This document shows, in pieces, positions 12,001 through 23,140 of a DNA stretch of 64,000 bases. The position numbers and the translations under genes are program-made. Below the pieces are notes generated by a model, which made no database searches, had not been told where the DNA came from, and worked only from the letters and a program-made list of their open reading frames with translations. The stretch is from Saccharina japonica (taxonomy: Eukaryota; Sar; Phaeophyceae; Laminariales; Laminariaceae): the NCBI GenBank assembly GCA_008828725.1, contig MEHQ01003716.1, positions 1 through 64,000 of the forward strand. The letters are read 5' to 3'. Positions within the stretch are counted from its first letter, which is position 1. The number at the start of each line of letters is the position of its first letter.

Positions 12001-15000
12001 TCGTACGAGTACACGACGTCGAGTACTCGCATGTACACGTACTCGTACCGCCTTGCTTGTAGAGCTCGACAGGATGACAGATCGTCGTGTATCATTTCAA
12101 TTCCACCACACTGCGGTAGCAGCAGTAACAGTAGCAGCAGCGGCGGCGCGCCGCCACGGTCTGTCTACCCGTATGTCGGGCGCCGGGCTGGCTTCGAGCG
12201 AAGCGTGCCGGCCCGGTGTCGCGCGTAGGTCGAGGGCAGCAGCAGGAGCAGCACACGACGAGAAGAATAGTCGGTCCAAGGTCGGTCGCAAAATCGCAAA
12301 AAAGCAAAAACGGAAGCCGTTGCTTCTGCTGCTGCTGCTGCTGCTGCCGATGCTGAATGTTTATGTTTCTGGATCAGCCGCAGCCGTTAGCTGCCGCCAC
12401 GTAACTGCAGCCAACTGTGCTGCTGCTTGCGGTCGTGGCAGCGGCGGCACTGCGGTTATCCCTGCCGCCCCCACCGTTGCTGGGCTGCCGTTCCTCTCGT
12501 ACGCTAGTTTTTGTTTTCGTTCTTTTTTTGGTTGACCCCTCTTCCCCAGGTATTTTCGGAGGCTTCTCCAGCAGGATTGGGTTTACTTCTATCGCAAACA
12601 CACCGAAATTGTGAAGGGAAGGAAATTCACTTTTTTTAGCGGAAGGAAAGTAATTGTTTTAGTTACTTCTATCGCAAACACTATTAATCGGCACGAACTT
12701 GCATATATGTATATTTTTCATCTTATTTTCTCTATTTCGCGCGTCAGGATTGCCAGCAGGGTATATGGTACCTGTCGTATATGTCATTGCATCGTCTGCT
12801 CTGCTTGCTGCATCGCACTGCTTATATATGTCGTAGTTAGTGGCCACATAAGTGGTTGGTATCCCTCGTCGTAGGGTGGGGAATCGGCACAGACACTGCT
12901 GTGTGTACCAGATGTCGACGGGAGGAACACGCGGTTTGACGTGAAAACACACACAAGCTCTTTCTAGCGTATACAGGCCTATGGACTGTAGATAGGCGTG
13001 CCTCCAGGTGTGGATTGTATTCCTTGTTTGATGCTTTATATCATGTAGTGAAGGGTGCAATCTAGACATGTTCCAGGTGCGTCCCTGATGTTGCACCCTT
13101 GTCGCCGAAATCAACGGTATGTAGCCACGCTCTCTCGCGTGTCTCATTTTGATGGGGTCATCCATAGCTTTGTGGGCCTAGACTGTAGATGAATTAATGA
13201 CTACATACTCGTTCAGTCTCACACGTGGTACCGAATCTATTGAAGGCGGTCTTCTGCACACATGCTCACTGCACCAGTTAGGAGACAACGCTCCCCCCGC
13301 CCCCCCCCCGCTTAAACCAACGGTAGTCGCGCTCTCTCTCGTGTCTCGTTTTGACGGCGTCATTCAGAGCTTTGTGGGCCAAGGCTGTAGAGAATATATC
13401 GACTCCTGACTCGTGTCCTCTCACACCTGGTACCGATTCGATTGAAGGCGGTCTTCTGAACACATGTCCACTTGAGTAGTTACGCGACAACCCAAACCAG
13501 TCCACCGTCCAGCAACGCGCACACAAGTTGAATACCAATTGAAAATACCCTGCTACGTGGGTTTCTACAGAGCGACATCTACTCTGACAGTGGGTGCGCG
13601 TCTCAAGATCTTGGGTGTGTGTGCAGTTTGTTGAGACTAACTCGCTAGTCTGCCCCTCTAAAAACAGAACACCCAGCGCACCCAGTGTGCGCTTTGTTAT
13701 ACCTAATGCTTATTTTGTCTCCTTGTTTTGTTCTTCTGTTCGGTACCAGCAGGTATACTTCGGCTGCCGTCGTGTGATTGTGGTCTATGTTGTGTTTCAT
13801 TATGCCTGTCGCCCTATTCTAAGTTTTAACTCTAGCTGGTATGAAACATTTCTTTTCCATTTGATACAAGTGTGTACGTTCTTCACTGCATTAAACCGTC
13901 ATTTCTACCCGTCGTCATCCAGCGCAACCTGTGTCCCTGCCGACTCTCCATCCGACGTACGATACAAGCTGTGTTGCCACAAACGTCAAATGTTGGATTC
14001 TGAGTACAAAAATGAAACCTTTGTTGATTAGTACCAGTATGAATAGGTCTTTTAGCTTATCTTCTATTTCTCTACCTGGTAGTTGTTGTGTTGTCTGTCG
14101 CATGTCCGGGGGGAACGACAGCCATGTAGAACGCGTGCCACGGTGTGTGTGTTCTTCACATTGACTTCTTGATGTATGTGCATGTAGGAGTATGGCACAT
14201 TTTCAACGGCTGTGATAAAACCAATTATACGTAAATACAATACTTTTTGAACACCTTTCCAGCCCGTGCCACAAGCACACAACCCCCATCGCGACACGGC
14301 CGCCGTGTTCTCAGAACAGCCGATTTTGCCGATTGAGAGATGCCTTTCCGATGAGAATGAAAATCGATTTTAGTACGTTGTTGTTTTTTACGGGTTGATA
14401 ATTCACCCGTTGACATCCAGCACACCCAGTGTCTGTGTCGATTCTTCATCCTAGGTATTAATAGAGAGACACCAGTTCTGTGGTCACAAAATTACGTGCG
14501 CCATGAATTCTCTAAGAATAGTCACTTGAGGAGCTCTAAACCCTATACCTCACCCAACATATGATGTTGGAGGAAAACGAACGTGCTACCCAAGGAACAT
14601 TTCCCTGGCGTAAATACTGAAAACTACTGAAACACAAGAATGGTAGTATTCCGACAATTTTGGGTTAAGAAGCCTTGTTACAGGTTCAGTACACGACATA
14701 TGTTTAGAATCTGTTAATTAAGAATTCGAGACGGAGCGTTTGGGGGAAACATTAGGATGCGACTATGAAGAGTATGTGTGTGTGTTCTTCACATTAAACC
14801 TTCCTTTCTACCCGTCGACATCCAGCACACCCAGTGTCCGTGCCGATTCTTCATCCTAAAAAGGTACCAGTTCTGTGGTCACAAAATTACGACACAGAGA
14901 TACTACGCGCAGTGCAGTAAGCAGAGCAGACAATGCAATGCCATATACAAAAGCCAAGACCTACCGTTCTAGCAATCCAGGTGCATGAACGAGAAAAAAA

Positions 15001-18000
15001 GCGAAAAGGAAAAAATAACAAAACTAAACATACTGGATCAAATCAACAATCAAGCAACCAAACAAAAGCATGACAAAAAAAAGAAAGAAAGTGTCGTGCT
15101 TCTCCCAGAGATGCGACATCCAATAAAAAAGAAACCAAATGAAATGAAACGAAATTAAATGGACCGAAAACAGCGCCAACAGAGCAAGACTAAGAACGAC
15201 TGGAAAGGACAGGCAGCCGGAGCACACCAAAAGCACCTTCCAGTCAGCCGAGGTAGGTTTGTGCCCGAAGTACAGGCAGGTTCTACCAGCTAGTCGGTCT
15301 GGTACCTAAGCTGTTTGCCGTCTCTTTCCTGCTTCCGTCCGCCGTGGTTTCCCTACGAACCCCCCACCCTCCGTCTCCATTCCCTTGGGTGCCACCCATA
15401 CAACGGATACGGGGCACTTCCTACTCAGTTCCGTTTCGTTCTCGTGTAACACACGAGCGTCCAGGAAAGAGAACAGGAAATAACTCTAACAAAACAAAAT
15501 GAATACGTACGTAACTAAGCAACCAAAGAAAGTCCCAGGAAAAATACGGAAGGCGGAGAAACAAAGCCAAAAGCGATCACGGTAACAAAAATAAGTAAAA
15601 CAAAGTAAATGACACAAATGATGCGAGGGGCTGTAGCATCGCTGTCGTGCCTCCCTTGAGAAGCAACAACAGGCAATACAACAAGCAAAAAAAATAATAA
15701 TAATAATAAATAAGAAAATGAAAACAAACAAACAAACAAAGGGAAAGAAAGACCACCAGAAATACCCAAGGGACGAAAGCAAAAAAAAAACAACAAAACA
15801 AACAAACACCCAGTTTGCCATCCGCCAAGCCAGGTAGTACTTCTTTCTCATCACAGGGATAAGAACGAGAGTAACAATGAAACTGTCTAGGCGGGACTTA
15901 CTATTAATAGTCAGCCTGGTACCTTGCTATCCTGTCGGCTGTTTCCCTCCTGCTCTCATCAGCCGCGGTTTCCGTACGACTGTTGCCCCCCCCATCCCCA
16001 TTCCCTTTTGCACCCCCCGCAACGGATGCGTGGCGCTGTCTACTCAGTTCCGCCTCGACCTTGTGCCACCGGATCATGAACTGTTCAGCCGCTTCGAGGA
16101 CCCCCCTGTACCACTTGCCCACTTTAGTTGCTGCAACGGTCCATACTGCGGTCTCTACTCCAAACACCAACGGGACCTGTTCCGTGGACCCCTTGGAGGC
16201 TTGAAACACCTTGAGGTCCTCAGCAAGGCATTCCTGCCAGGACTTTAGTTGTCCGCCCGGTCTGCGTCCCTCCCCACCCGTCATGGTCGCGAACATCACC
16301 CGACTGGGTAGTCGCCCCTTGGGTTGCCGTGCCACGGCTCCCGCAAAGAACAGACGCCGTTTACGGATCGTCGTTTCGTATGGGACACACCCAGTCCTAC
16401 GTTATACATCCAGTCTGGCTAAAACGAAGATATGCTTTTACATCTGTAGCGCACTGTAACACGACGAGTCATCTTCTTGGCTCCTTGTATTGTTGTGTTG
16501 TCTTTTGTATGCAGCGGCCGGGGTTTGGAGGTTACGATAGCTGTATGGGCACCGCTGTAATCCGAGACAGCAAAAGCCGGCAACAGACTATACGGCAGTG
16601 CTTCTGTTCTGCTTGAGGGTGTACTTGGGATCCGGTCTGCGTGCGGCACACTTCCGACACCACGCCTCGAAAAGTTCGATATCTCCCGTTTGTGACATCG
16701 ACGACCGACATGGCCAAACGTAGTTTCTTCAACTTTTTCTTCGACTGCCCCGTGAAACTAAAAAAACAATGACAACGCGATCACGGTGACTAAATAGGTC
16801 GGCGTGCTATTCAGGTCAATGTACAGTAAATGCCAGGTACGAAACCTATACGGAGCAATGCCATGGTAGGAGTGATGACCTTATTTTCTGAGCTGCTGCA
16901 CACGAGGAGCTCAACATGGTCACCCGAAACACGTGACTCCATATACTTTCCAAATTGTCAAGTTTTTTTGCTTATCGCTGAGCCCTGAAATAAACATACC
17001 AGGTATATACCACATTGTAGGAAAGTTTAAACCTAATATCTACAAACCGGTAGTTGGTCGCTTGAAGAGCTCAACTGATCTGGAATCAATTTCCGCAAAA
17101 GTGCGATGTCTACCGTGGGGTAAGCAGGGCTATACGTTATCAGTTTACATTTTGTATCGAGAGCTGCAATGAACGAGGGGGCGTCTTCCAGGATGATCAT
17201 CCCATACCGGCACCGAAGCTTGGTCACTTGAAGAGCTCCCACTGGTCCGAAATAAATTGCCGAAAAAATCATTTTTTCTACCCGGGTGGGGGCCTAGAGC
17301 GGTACGTTCGGACCTATATAACATATGCCGGATACGGTTTATTTATGTTGTCCACAATTCGTTTTGTTTTTCCTCGCCGCTGTCCTTGTATGCCTACTGT
17401 GGGATGAGTCTACGTCTCATGATTATAGTATACATCGAAGGCTGTAACGAACGAGGCGATGTCTTCCAGGACGATGAGGACATACCGGCACCGGAAGCAC
17501 CCGCTAGTATCAACAGTCCTTCGGTGTCAAGCCACCACTTTTAAATGGTGTTGCCACCATGGGCAACAGGGGCTACTACTCTTGCTAATATAGCCACAAA
17601 ATATACTGAATGGGCTTTATTAAGTTCAAGCCCCCGACCCTGGGCAACGTTGTTTCGGCCAAGCGGTTGATGTATCGGTGCGACAACACGTTCAGTTTGT
17701 TACCGTGTTGGAGAGTTCACAGCGGGTAACGCTTGAACTAAGGTTTGTTCTGATGCTTGGGAATGTGTGTTCAGGCCAAGGGAGACCCCTCACATGGGTC
17801 AAACATTTATCTGTTGATAGCTACAGTAGAAATCACGATGATAATTGTTTTGTCCCTTCTGCGGGGTGCGGTTATAGGTAAACCAGAGCTTGGTATAGCA
17901 GGTACAGTATCGTCTCCGAGTGTTCGTGCGCTCAAGGGAATAGTGTGTGTGACGCCATTCACGGCAGTTGTACTTCCCAGCCTTCTCGTGTTATTTGTGT

Positions 18001-19413
18001 TTGATTGTTCCTTTTATGTATCCTCTGTTTGAAGGTGTTGCCCAAGCTTCTCAATTCACAAGTAAGTAAAGTTGTGCTCGCGTCTCCCCTGATTCGCGAT
18101 AGGAACCTGGGTGCTACACTGTTTGTTCGCTTCTTGTGTGCTGATTTGTTGCCCGCCGAATCCTTCGCGTGGTCATTCGTTTTCGGCCAGATTCGCGTGA
18201 GAAACCTGACGTACATGCAGCCCTTCTCTCCGATCTTCTTCGTCGCCCACACTAAAGTGAGTATTTGTCCAGTGTCGGGTATTATGCTGGATACGCTCGT
18301 TGCTAACACGCGCGGTAAATGCCGCCCTGCCCGGGTCGCCAAATAAGCCGAGGAGCAAAAGCTTGAATTCCATGTGATGTCTGTTTTACTCTACGTGTTT
18401 CACTACCCGGGGTTACTGCAATATTGGACGTTAACGTTTCAAGTAGGTTACCAGGACATTTAGTATCAAAGTACGTTGTTGGGTTGGGAATAGATCGAAC
18501 TTTAGAAAATCGAAGGCGATACGCCCACCATATAACACACGTACCCCCTACGCGATAACCGCTCAGGGACGCACGTATGTCGACATACAGCTAGTACCGG
18601 CCCGCTCATAATAAACCAGAAATCGGGCTTAGGCCGACTTTCTGATTTGAGAAAGAGGTGTGTCCCACACAAACTTCAGTATAATAGCTGTCGACATTCT
18701 TATTTCCCCCACAAGGTTTAGGCGGAGTTTCTTGTGGGGCACTTTCTTATTAGAGGGCCGGTAGTGTCTGAAACGAACAACTCATGTCCTATCTCTCGAG
18801 GATGTTAGGGGAACAGCGTGATAAATCTTTATTTTGCGTGTCGTGCGTGTCTTTCCACACGTGGCACTTGACACCAAATTTCCCTGGATGCCGAGCCGCT
18901 GCTTCGTGTGGCTATGGTACAACCGTTAATATTCGATTTACATTATTCTCTACTATTTCCAAATCGGGACACCTTATGCAATACGATATGCGAACCAAAC
19001 ACCCCAAAACCAAAGTTGAGATTTTCACAAAAAACAAAACAAATAGGCTACCCAGGAGTCTTCGTGATAGGGCGGGGCACTTGAACTCTCGATCAGTAGA
19101 AGGTCAGTCTATTCAGTCCGTAAGCAGTGCATGTAACTTCGTCAGGTTACTCGTTGTCGCTCAGGCGCCTAATCAGGCACTCAGGTATTCAATCTTACTA
19201 GATCCAGTAAGTGAGGAGGGTCTGCCCTGCAAAACGCTAACGAAACCCAGGACTCTCGCTTTTCTCTCTTTCTCTCTTGCCTTTGCTATCCTCCCGAAAC
19301 GCATTTCGACGTGTATACGTATTATAATATATCGTGTATCTTAGATATATGTACTGATATCAGCGGGGCAGGGTATACTGGCGCTACTGCTACTTCAACT
19401 GCAACTGCTACAG

Positions 19414-19445
<32 letters not shown>

Positions 19446-22400
19446 ATGTTACTACTACTACTTCTGTTACTTCTGCTGCTGCTGCTGTAGTCCGCATGGC
19501 CACGAGGAATACTCCCGTAATCATGACCTATCTGGTTCTACATGCCTCACACCATCAGCGTCCGCACAAAAACGGGTGATATATCATAGGGGCGTATTGT
19601 TTTGTTATGATGCGCCTCGCTTGAGAGGAGCTATATCCCTCGCCCAAACAAGTGTGGTTTTAGAATAATCGAAGTCCAACCCGACGAACAAGCCCATGCC
19701 CTGGATAATATAACTAAACAATTGAGCTGTTACGAAGAACACAAATAATGACATTTCGATATCACGGAAGTTATTGCTCGATTGGACGACGATTTTTGTC
19801 AGACATGTAACATACAACATTATTGCTACCCGTATCATGACACCCACCACCTCTTGAAGAGTGTTTGGTGACTTCGTAAACCGCAACAGAGGTACTACGA
19901 GTATCGATATTCTCACCAGGTTCCCTGTCTGTATCCCCAAATATGACAGAGAATATGCGGTACGTTGAGACGAAGTCTAGGAAGACATAACATTGAATTA
20001 TTCCCGCCATGGGCAGAAGCATGCTCACCGTGGGGAGGGGATGAAGGAGTGCCGCGTATGTGACCCCGCATCAATGTTGCTATGGATAGGAAGCTGGATA
20101 CGCAGGGCGCCGATAATATAATTCCACCAAGAAGAAAGCACAGGGCAGGTGTCAGAATAATGCCTGAGCCCGTGATGTACCCGCTTGACCGCACTACATC
20201 TGCCGTGTTGTCGTCTCGTATATACTTTCACAGGACGTAAGCATCTTCAAGGAGGGTCTACCGTCGAGCGACGCAATGAAGCATTTGTCCGAGGACGGGG
20301 ACTACTATGGCCTGGAGGTAAACAAATTGAGCTTTTAAGCAAGCTCTGCGCATAACTCGGCGAGCTATCCCATGTCCTGTAGTTCTATAACAAAACCGAT
20401 TTGTAAAACCAGGCATTGTTGGGTGGCTCCCCAGGCGAGAAGCCCTATCAGCCAGAAACATCATTCGCCCCAAAGAATGATACCCCTGTCGTAGATCGCG
20501 TTTATACGGGTATACAGGTAGCACCCCATGTTTTAGGGCGCTCCTCGTACGGTGGGCTTTGTATCTGCCTCGTCAGTATTGCCGATACTGGTAAGGAGTA
20601 CGTCAGGAGATTTTATCGACCAGGCAGAGCTTTGCTTGCACCAAAGGCAAGGCCCGTTTGACGTGTTGGGTGAGTGGTTTGAAGGGTTAGCTGAATCCTA
20701 CCGAGCCTCGGGCTTGCTTCGATATGAATGGCTTTGTCCGGGGCGTTTCACGCACTAGGTATCCATCACGTTAGCGCGGCGGTGTGCACAATGCCGGTCT
20801 ATCGATGTTGGCACGACTTTTTTATTTCCTGTGCCTTCGCCTCTCCCTGTTGGGTTGACAGGAGCTCGTTCACGAGATCATGGCTCCGAACGTGTGCGGG
20901 TACGTGACCGGCTCAGACGTCCAACTTCCCGGACAAACGGAGTGGTATACCTTGAGGGTCGATGACGAAGTATGCGACGACAGCATTGTCATCTCGATGG
21001 CCAGCATGCTCGGTGCGTTCCTCGATAACTTGCCAAACTCGCTAGCAATGTTATTCTGATTTGGCACGAAAAAGTGTTTTTACGGATGGTCGGAATGCCC
21101 TGTAGGTCCCAAGAACAATCTGATTGATATTACCGAACTTGGAGCGGCTTGCCTTTGAGGGCCCATGCTTTAGTTTGATTTCATACATATTTAACATATG
21201 TTGCTAAGAGAGAAACATCAATTCACACCTTCCCTACAGCTGCGGTTTCTTCAATTTCTGTCGCCACCTAGAAATGATTGAACTCACTCTCATGTATTTA
21301 CTCGATGTCTCGTTATATACAGCGTTGATGGTATACCGCTGTTTCTCTGGAGCGACTGCGTTTGAATGTGTGTATGGTAAGTCCGGTTTATCAAATACCT
21401 GGTATGATCTTTACAGCGCAATCGGACACTTACCAACGATCTCTTCGCACCAGCAGCTAATGATTTCTTCGCGCGACCCTCCCGACCCCCTACGGACCCC
21501 CTGCACGACCTCTCTCACCCATCCGCCTACACTTATTGTTTACGCCCCGTGAAATTCCCAAATCACATTTGTGCGTGCTGTGTCTATCCATGCACCAGTC
21601 AACACCAACGACGCGTTTGTGGGGTTCGATTCCGAAACTCTGAAGACGGCGGGGTCGTTGAAGCTTTTCCCTATTGCATGGGACGCCGGTGAGAGCCTTC
21701 ACGCAGTCGGTTTCTTAACTTCGGTTCATGAACTCTCTGCTCGGAGGGTTACTCTCACAAAAGGGCGGAATATACATACCTCTTGTGATTTGCAACTCGT
21801 TGATGGGTGTCGTTTGGGTCTGGTTTCCTTGATTTTCTCTTTGGGAATGTTTTGTTAGTGGTTCTCGTTGAAACGCACGATGCACACTGTCAGATGGAAT
21901 ACAGCATACATGATACACGCCTGGTACCGAGTACAACCAACCACGCATGTGTATATAGCTCGTACTAATTTTTTCGATACTATGATATACTCAGGTTTTA
22001 GGATTTATTTCGAACTGTGAAATAAGAACCTTAACTTAGTTGCCATTGACCGAGGCACGCGAGTTGGGTACGGAAGTCGATGGCAGCATGCGGTACTGAT
22101 ATTCTCGCACTACCACTCGATATGAGGTTTATGGAAAAGGTGGGCAAACGACGGACGTTCAAAGATCACACAAACGCCCCGTGCCTTCAGTGCCAAACGG
22201 AACCGATATTGGATGCTGCTGCGCTGCTGCACAACAAAACAAACGCAGGGACTGAGGTCAACAACGAGCTTTGCACTCACATCCCAGGCCCAGCGTGCGC
22301 GGGCACCCTCGGCAATGAAGGGACTGAACCGGGAGAGGGATACGTCCACGCTCACCGCGGTATTCACGGCGTCGGAGACCTAGACCCATCCACGTTCGTG

Positions 22401-22451
22401 TGGCTCAACCCTGTCGCTGAGGTGTTTATCTCCAGGCCAGTTCAGATATAA
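9007..22451 (+). CDS. Spondin-domain secreted protein, copy A (six exons, 226 aa)
   Basis: Spliced model: 9007-9093, 18191-18256, 20234-20317, 20862-21012, 21599-21688, 22249-22451. All junctions are GT-AG, intron phases are 0,0,0,1,1, and the joined length (681 nt) is divisible by three and ends at TAA. Residues 1-23 form a signal peptide (MVRTYSVGSALLVVAS...). Residues about 27-220 match the spondin domain along its whole length: VRNLTYMQPFSP, FKEGLPSSDAM..LSEDGD, ISMASMLVNTNDAFVGFDS, WDAGTEVNNELCTHIPGPAC, GEGYVHAHRGIHGVGDLD and NPVAEVFIS. The mature protein has four cysteines and one N-glycosylation sequon (N34-L-T). Family knowledge: the spondin domain occurs in secreted matrix proteins of animals and as a stand-alone secreted domain in bacteria and protists, so an extracellular or cell-wall role is likely; the ligand is unknown. 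Nothing follows the domain. Intron 1 (9.1 kb) is far longer than the others (0.5-2.0 kb). Copies B and C lie downstream in the same direction. Confidence 0.88.
9955..10545. repeat. CCCGCGG / GGGAATTCCC palindromic-word array
   Basis: A dense array of short self-complementary words: CCCGCGG(T/G), GGGAATTCCC, CCCACGGGA, CCCGCGCGGGA. The two outer parts are inverted relative to each other (ggtgtcctgtgggaattccc near 9970 and its near complement near 10500-10516). Long low-complexity open frames here are by-products. The stretch resembles the sub-terminal arrays of the hAT-type elements elsewhere in the window, but I could not fix its ends. Confidence 0.6.
10131..10161 (+). repeat. Interstitial telomere-type repeat (GGGTTA)5
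   Basis: Five perfect GGGTTA units inside the CCCGCGG array. TTAGGG is the telomere repeat of brown algae, animals and many other eukaryotes. Here it is internal, flanked by the array on both sides. Confidence 0.9.
10785..11120 (-). mobile_element. LINE-B tail split by a truncated SINE
   Basis: 10785-10833 and 10966-11120 are the two parts of one LINE-B tail. Between them, 10834-10950 is the 3' part of the SINE family followed by a poly-A and (CA)n run. This shows the SINE is younger than this LINE-B copy. Confidence 0.6.
11440..11545 (+). mobile_element. LINE-B tail fragment
   Basis: Carries gaagaatcggcacggacact and gtgtgctggatgtcgacggg of the conserved tail, in + orientation. Confidence 0.5.
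11700..12620 (+). other. GC-rich stretch with open frames, no recognised gene
   Basis: Open frames of 170 aa (11716-12228) and 160 aa (12053-12535) overlap in different frames over GC-rich, triplet-rich DNA (CAG, CTG and GCC runs). Neither shows a known domain, and the length is explained by base composition. At 11975-12050 there is a hairpin-prone run built on GTACGAGT / ACTCGTAC. A 17-base direct repeat (acttctatcgcaaacac) at 12586-12602 and 12665-12681 might be a target duplication or a local duplication. Confidence 0.4.
12725..12965 (+). mobile_element. LINE-B tail fragment
   Basis: Read on the + strand it follows the tail order: a stretch like gccagcagggtatatgg, then a degraded middle, then gaatcggcacagacactg, the tcgacgggaggaa block and a GTGAAAACACACACA 3' end. 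Confidence 0.5.
13108..13500. repeat. Tandem duplication (about 200-bp unit) in intron 1 of gene A
   Basis: Units about 13108-13299 and 13316-13500 share 'cgctctctc.cgtgtctc.ttttga.gg.gtcat', 'agctttgtgggcc' and 'ggtaccga.tc.attgaaggc'. Intron 1 of gene B has one copy (33385-33565), so the doubling occurred in A. Confidence 0.6.
14775..16335 (-). mobile_element. LINE-B 3' regions, two adjacent copies, one with the end of its reading frame
   Basis: Read on the - strand: 16335-15904 is an open frame of 143 aa with a LINE C-terminus (GGQLKSWQECLAEDLKVF, VETAVWTVAATKVGKWYRG, FMIRWHKVEAELSRQRH), then T-rich 3' sequence to about 15480. A second 3' region follows (15440-14775), ending in the family terminus TGTGAAGAACACACACAC. 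The C-terminal block resembles the end of endonuclease/reverse-transcriptase proteins that I associate with brown-algal genomes. The reverse transcriptase itself is absent (5' truncation). Confidence 0.6.
18191..18256 (+). CDS. Spondin gene A, exon 2
   Basis: Twenty-two codons between CCAG and GTGAGT, phase 0 at both sides. It encodes VRNLTYMQPFSPIFFVAHTK, the first conserved spondin block, with the only N-glycosylation sequon. It differs from exon 2 of copy B at five of 66 bases. Confidence 0.88.
18588..18770. mobile_element. Small TIR element (TACCGGCCC ends) in intron 2 of gene A
   Basis: The ends are inverted: cagctagTACCGGCCCgct at the left and the complement of CAGACACTACCGGCCCTCT at the right, with 'AATAAGAAA' inside. 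Unit B reads straight through at this place (cgacattataacgaac near 37230), so it was inserted in A after duplication. 183 bp, non-coding. Confidence 0.55.
19380..19490 (+). repeat. Triplet microsatellite (ACT/GCT)n
   Basis: Runs of CTA/ACT and then CTG triplets in intron 2. The matching stretch of gene B (38610-38690) has a degenerate version. Confidence 0.85.
20234..20317 (+). CDS. Spondin gene A, exon 3
   Basis: Twenty-eight codons between ACAG and GTAAAC, phase 0. It encodes FKEGLPSSDAMKHLSEDGD, matching the family block of the type 'G.PAS..L..LAEDGD'. Confidence 0.87.
20862..21012 (+). CDS. Spondin gene A, exon 4
   Basis: It runs from GACAG to the donor G|GTGCGT, phase 0 in and phase 1 out. 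It encodes APNVCGYVTGSD, LPGQTEWYTLRVDDEVCDD and ISMASML, with two of the four cysteines. The family block 'SMLVPTNDAF' is split across the next intron, which confirms the junction. Confidence 0.87.
21599..21688 (+). CDS. Spondin gene A, exon 5
   Basis: Begins after CACCAG and ends at G|GTGAGA, phase 1 on both sides. It encodes NTNDAFVGFDSETLKTAG, then FPIAWDAG across the intron, the most conserved spondin block. Confidence 0.88.
22249..22451 (+). CDS. Spondin gene A, exon 6 (C-terminus)
   Basis: Begins after CGCAG and ends with TAA. It encodes TEVNNELCTHIPGPACAG, GEGYVHAHRGIHGVGDLD and NPVAEVFISRPVQI. Copy B has the same stop position and the same first bases after it (taatacctacgctcatcgac). 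Confidence 0.9.
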
Positions 22452-22914
22452 TACCTACGCTCATCGACAAAAGCTGCAACATCAATATCAGCAATCTTAA
22501 GAGTTGGTATGCACCTTGATTCGCTGGAATTGAAAGGATCACAGGAGTGACATAGGACCATCAATCGATATCGGCCAGGGACTGGATTTCGTGTTGTATC
22601 GGTATTTCACTAGCGATATCAGAAAAGCGGGATCGTCGATATCAGCGTAATCCTGCGGGAATATGTCGAGCTCGCCCGGGCCTTCAGTAGCGCGTTCAGT
22701 ATCGACCATGGTGTGGTGGCCGCACTAGCCCCACTCAATAGCAGTCCTCGAACATGTGCACGCGTTCGCCATGCCCGGAAATACATTCCATTTCCACAAA
22801 AATAAAATAGCAAGTAGATACTCGTACGTATGTGTAATGCCTTTGAACTTAAATCGGCATCGGCCTCTTGGCCCATGGTGAGCTGCATGGTGGGTTGTGT
22901 TTGAAGTCACCAGT

Positions 22915-23140
22915 AAAGGCGGCTACAAATGCCCAGTTGTTTTTTCCCCGAACCCTCAAGAGCATTGTATGATATTTGCGTGTACGACGGTGTTCAAGAG
23001 CATATTGTTTCCAGTAGGGGCGGCTACAGAACCGATTGGTTCGTGCCCACTTGTTTCCCCCCCGAACCCTCAAGAGTATTGTAAGAATGTTGCGTGTACG
23101 ATGGTGTTCAAGAGAATATTGTTTCGACAGTCGTTAGCTC
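22915..23140. repeat. Tandem duplication downstream of gene A
   Basis: Two units of about 110 bp, each with ggcggctacaa/g, ccccgaaccctcaaga, tgcgtgtacga.ggtgttcaa. Downstream of gene B (42308-42420) there is one unit. Confidence 0.6.

Larger units (their letters stand above)
9094..18190 (+). other. Intron 1 of spondin gene A
   Basis: A 9.1-kb GT-AG intron. It starts with about 600 bp shared with copies B and C, including an old - strand SINE piece near 9500-9640. It then holds a CCCGCGG palindrome array, LINE-B tails, a GC-rich stretch (11.7-12.6 kb), a block shared with intron 1 of B (13.3-14.1 kb) and a LINE-B tail with the end of its reading frame. No other host exon was recognised. Confidence 0.75.

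Noticed and set aside
20430-20660. Possible extra exon between spondin exons 3 and 4 (GEKPYQPETS...)
   Set aside because: The frame is not kept between A and B beyond about ten codons, and exon 3 joins exon 4 in phase without it, giving a continuous spondin domain.
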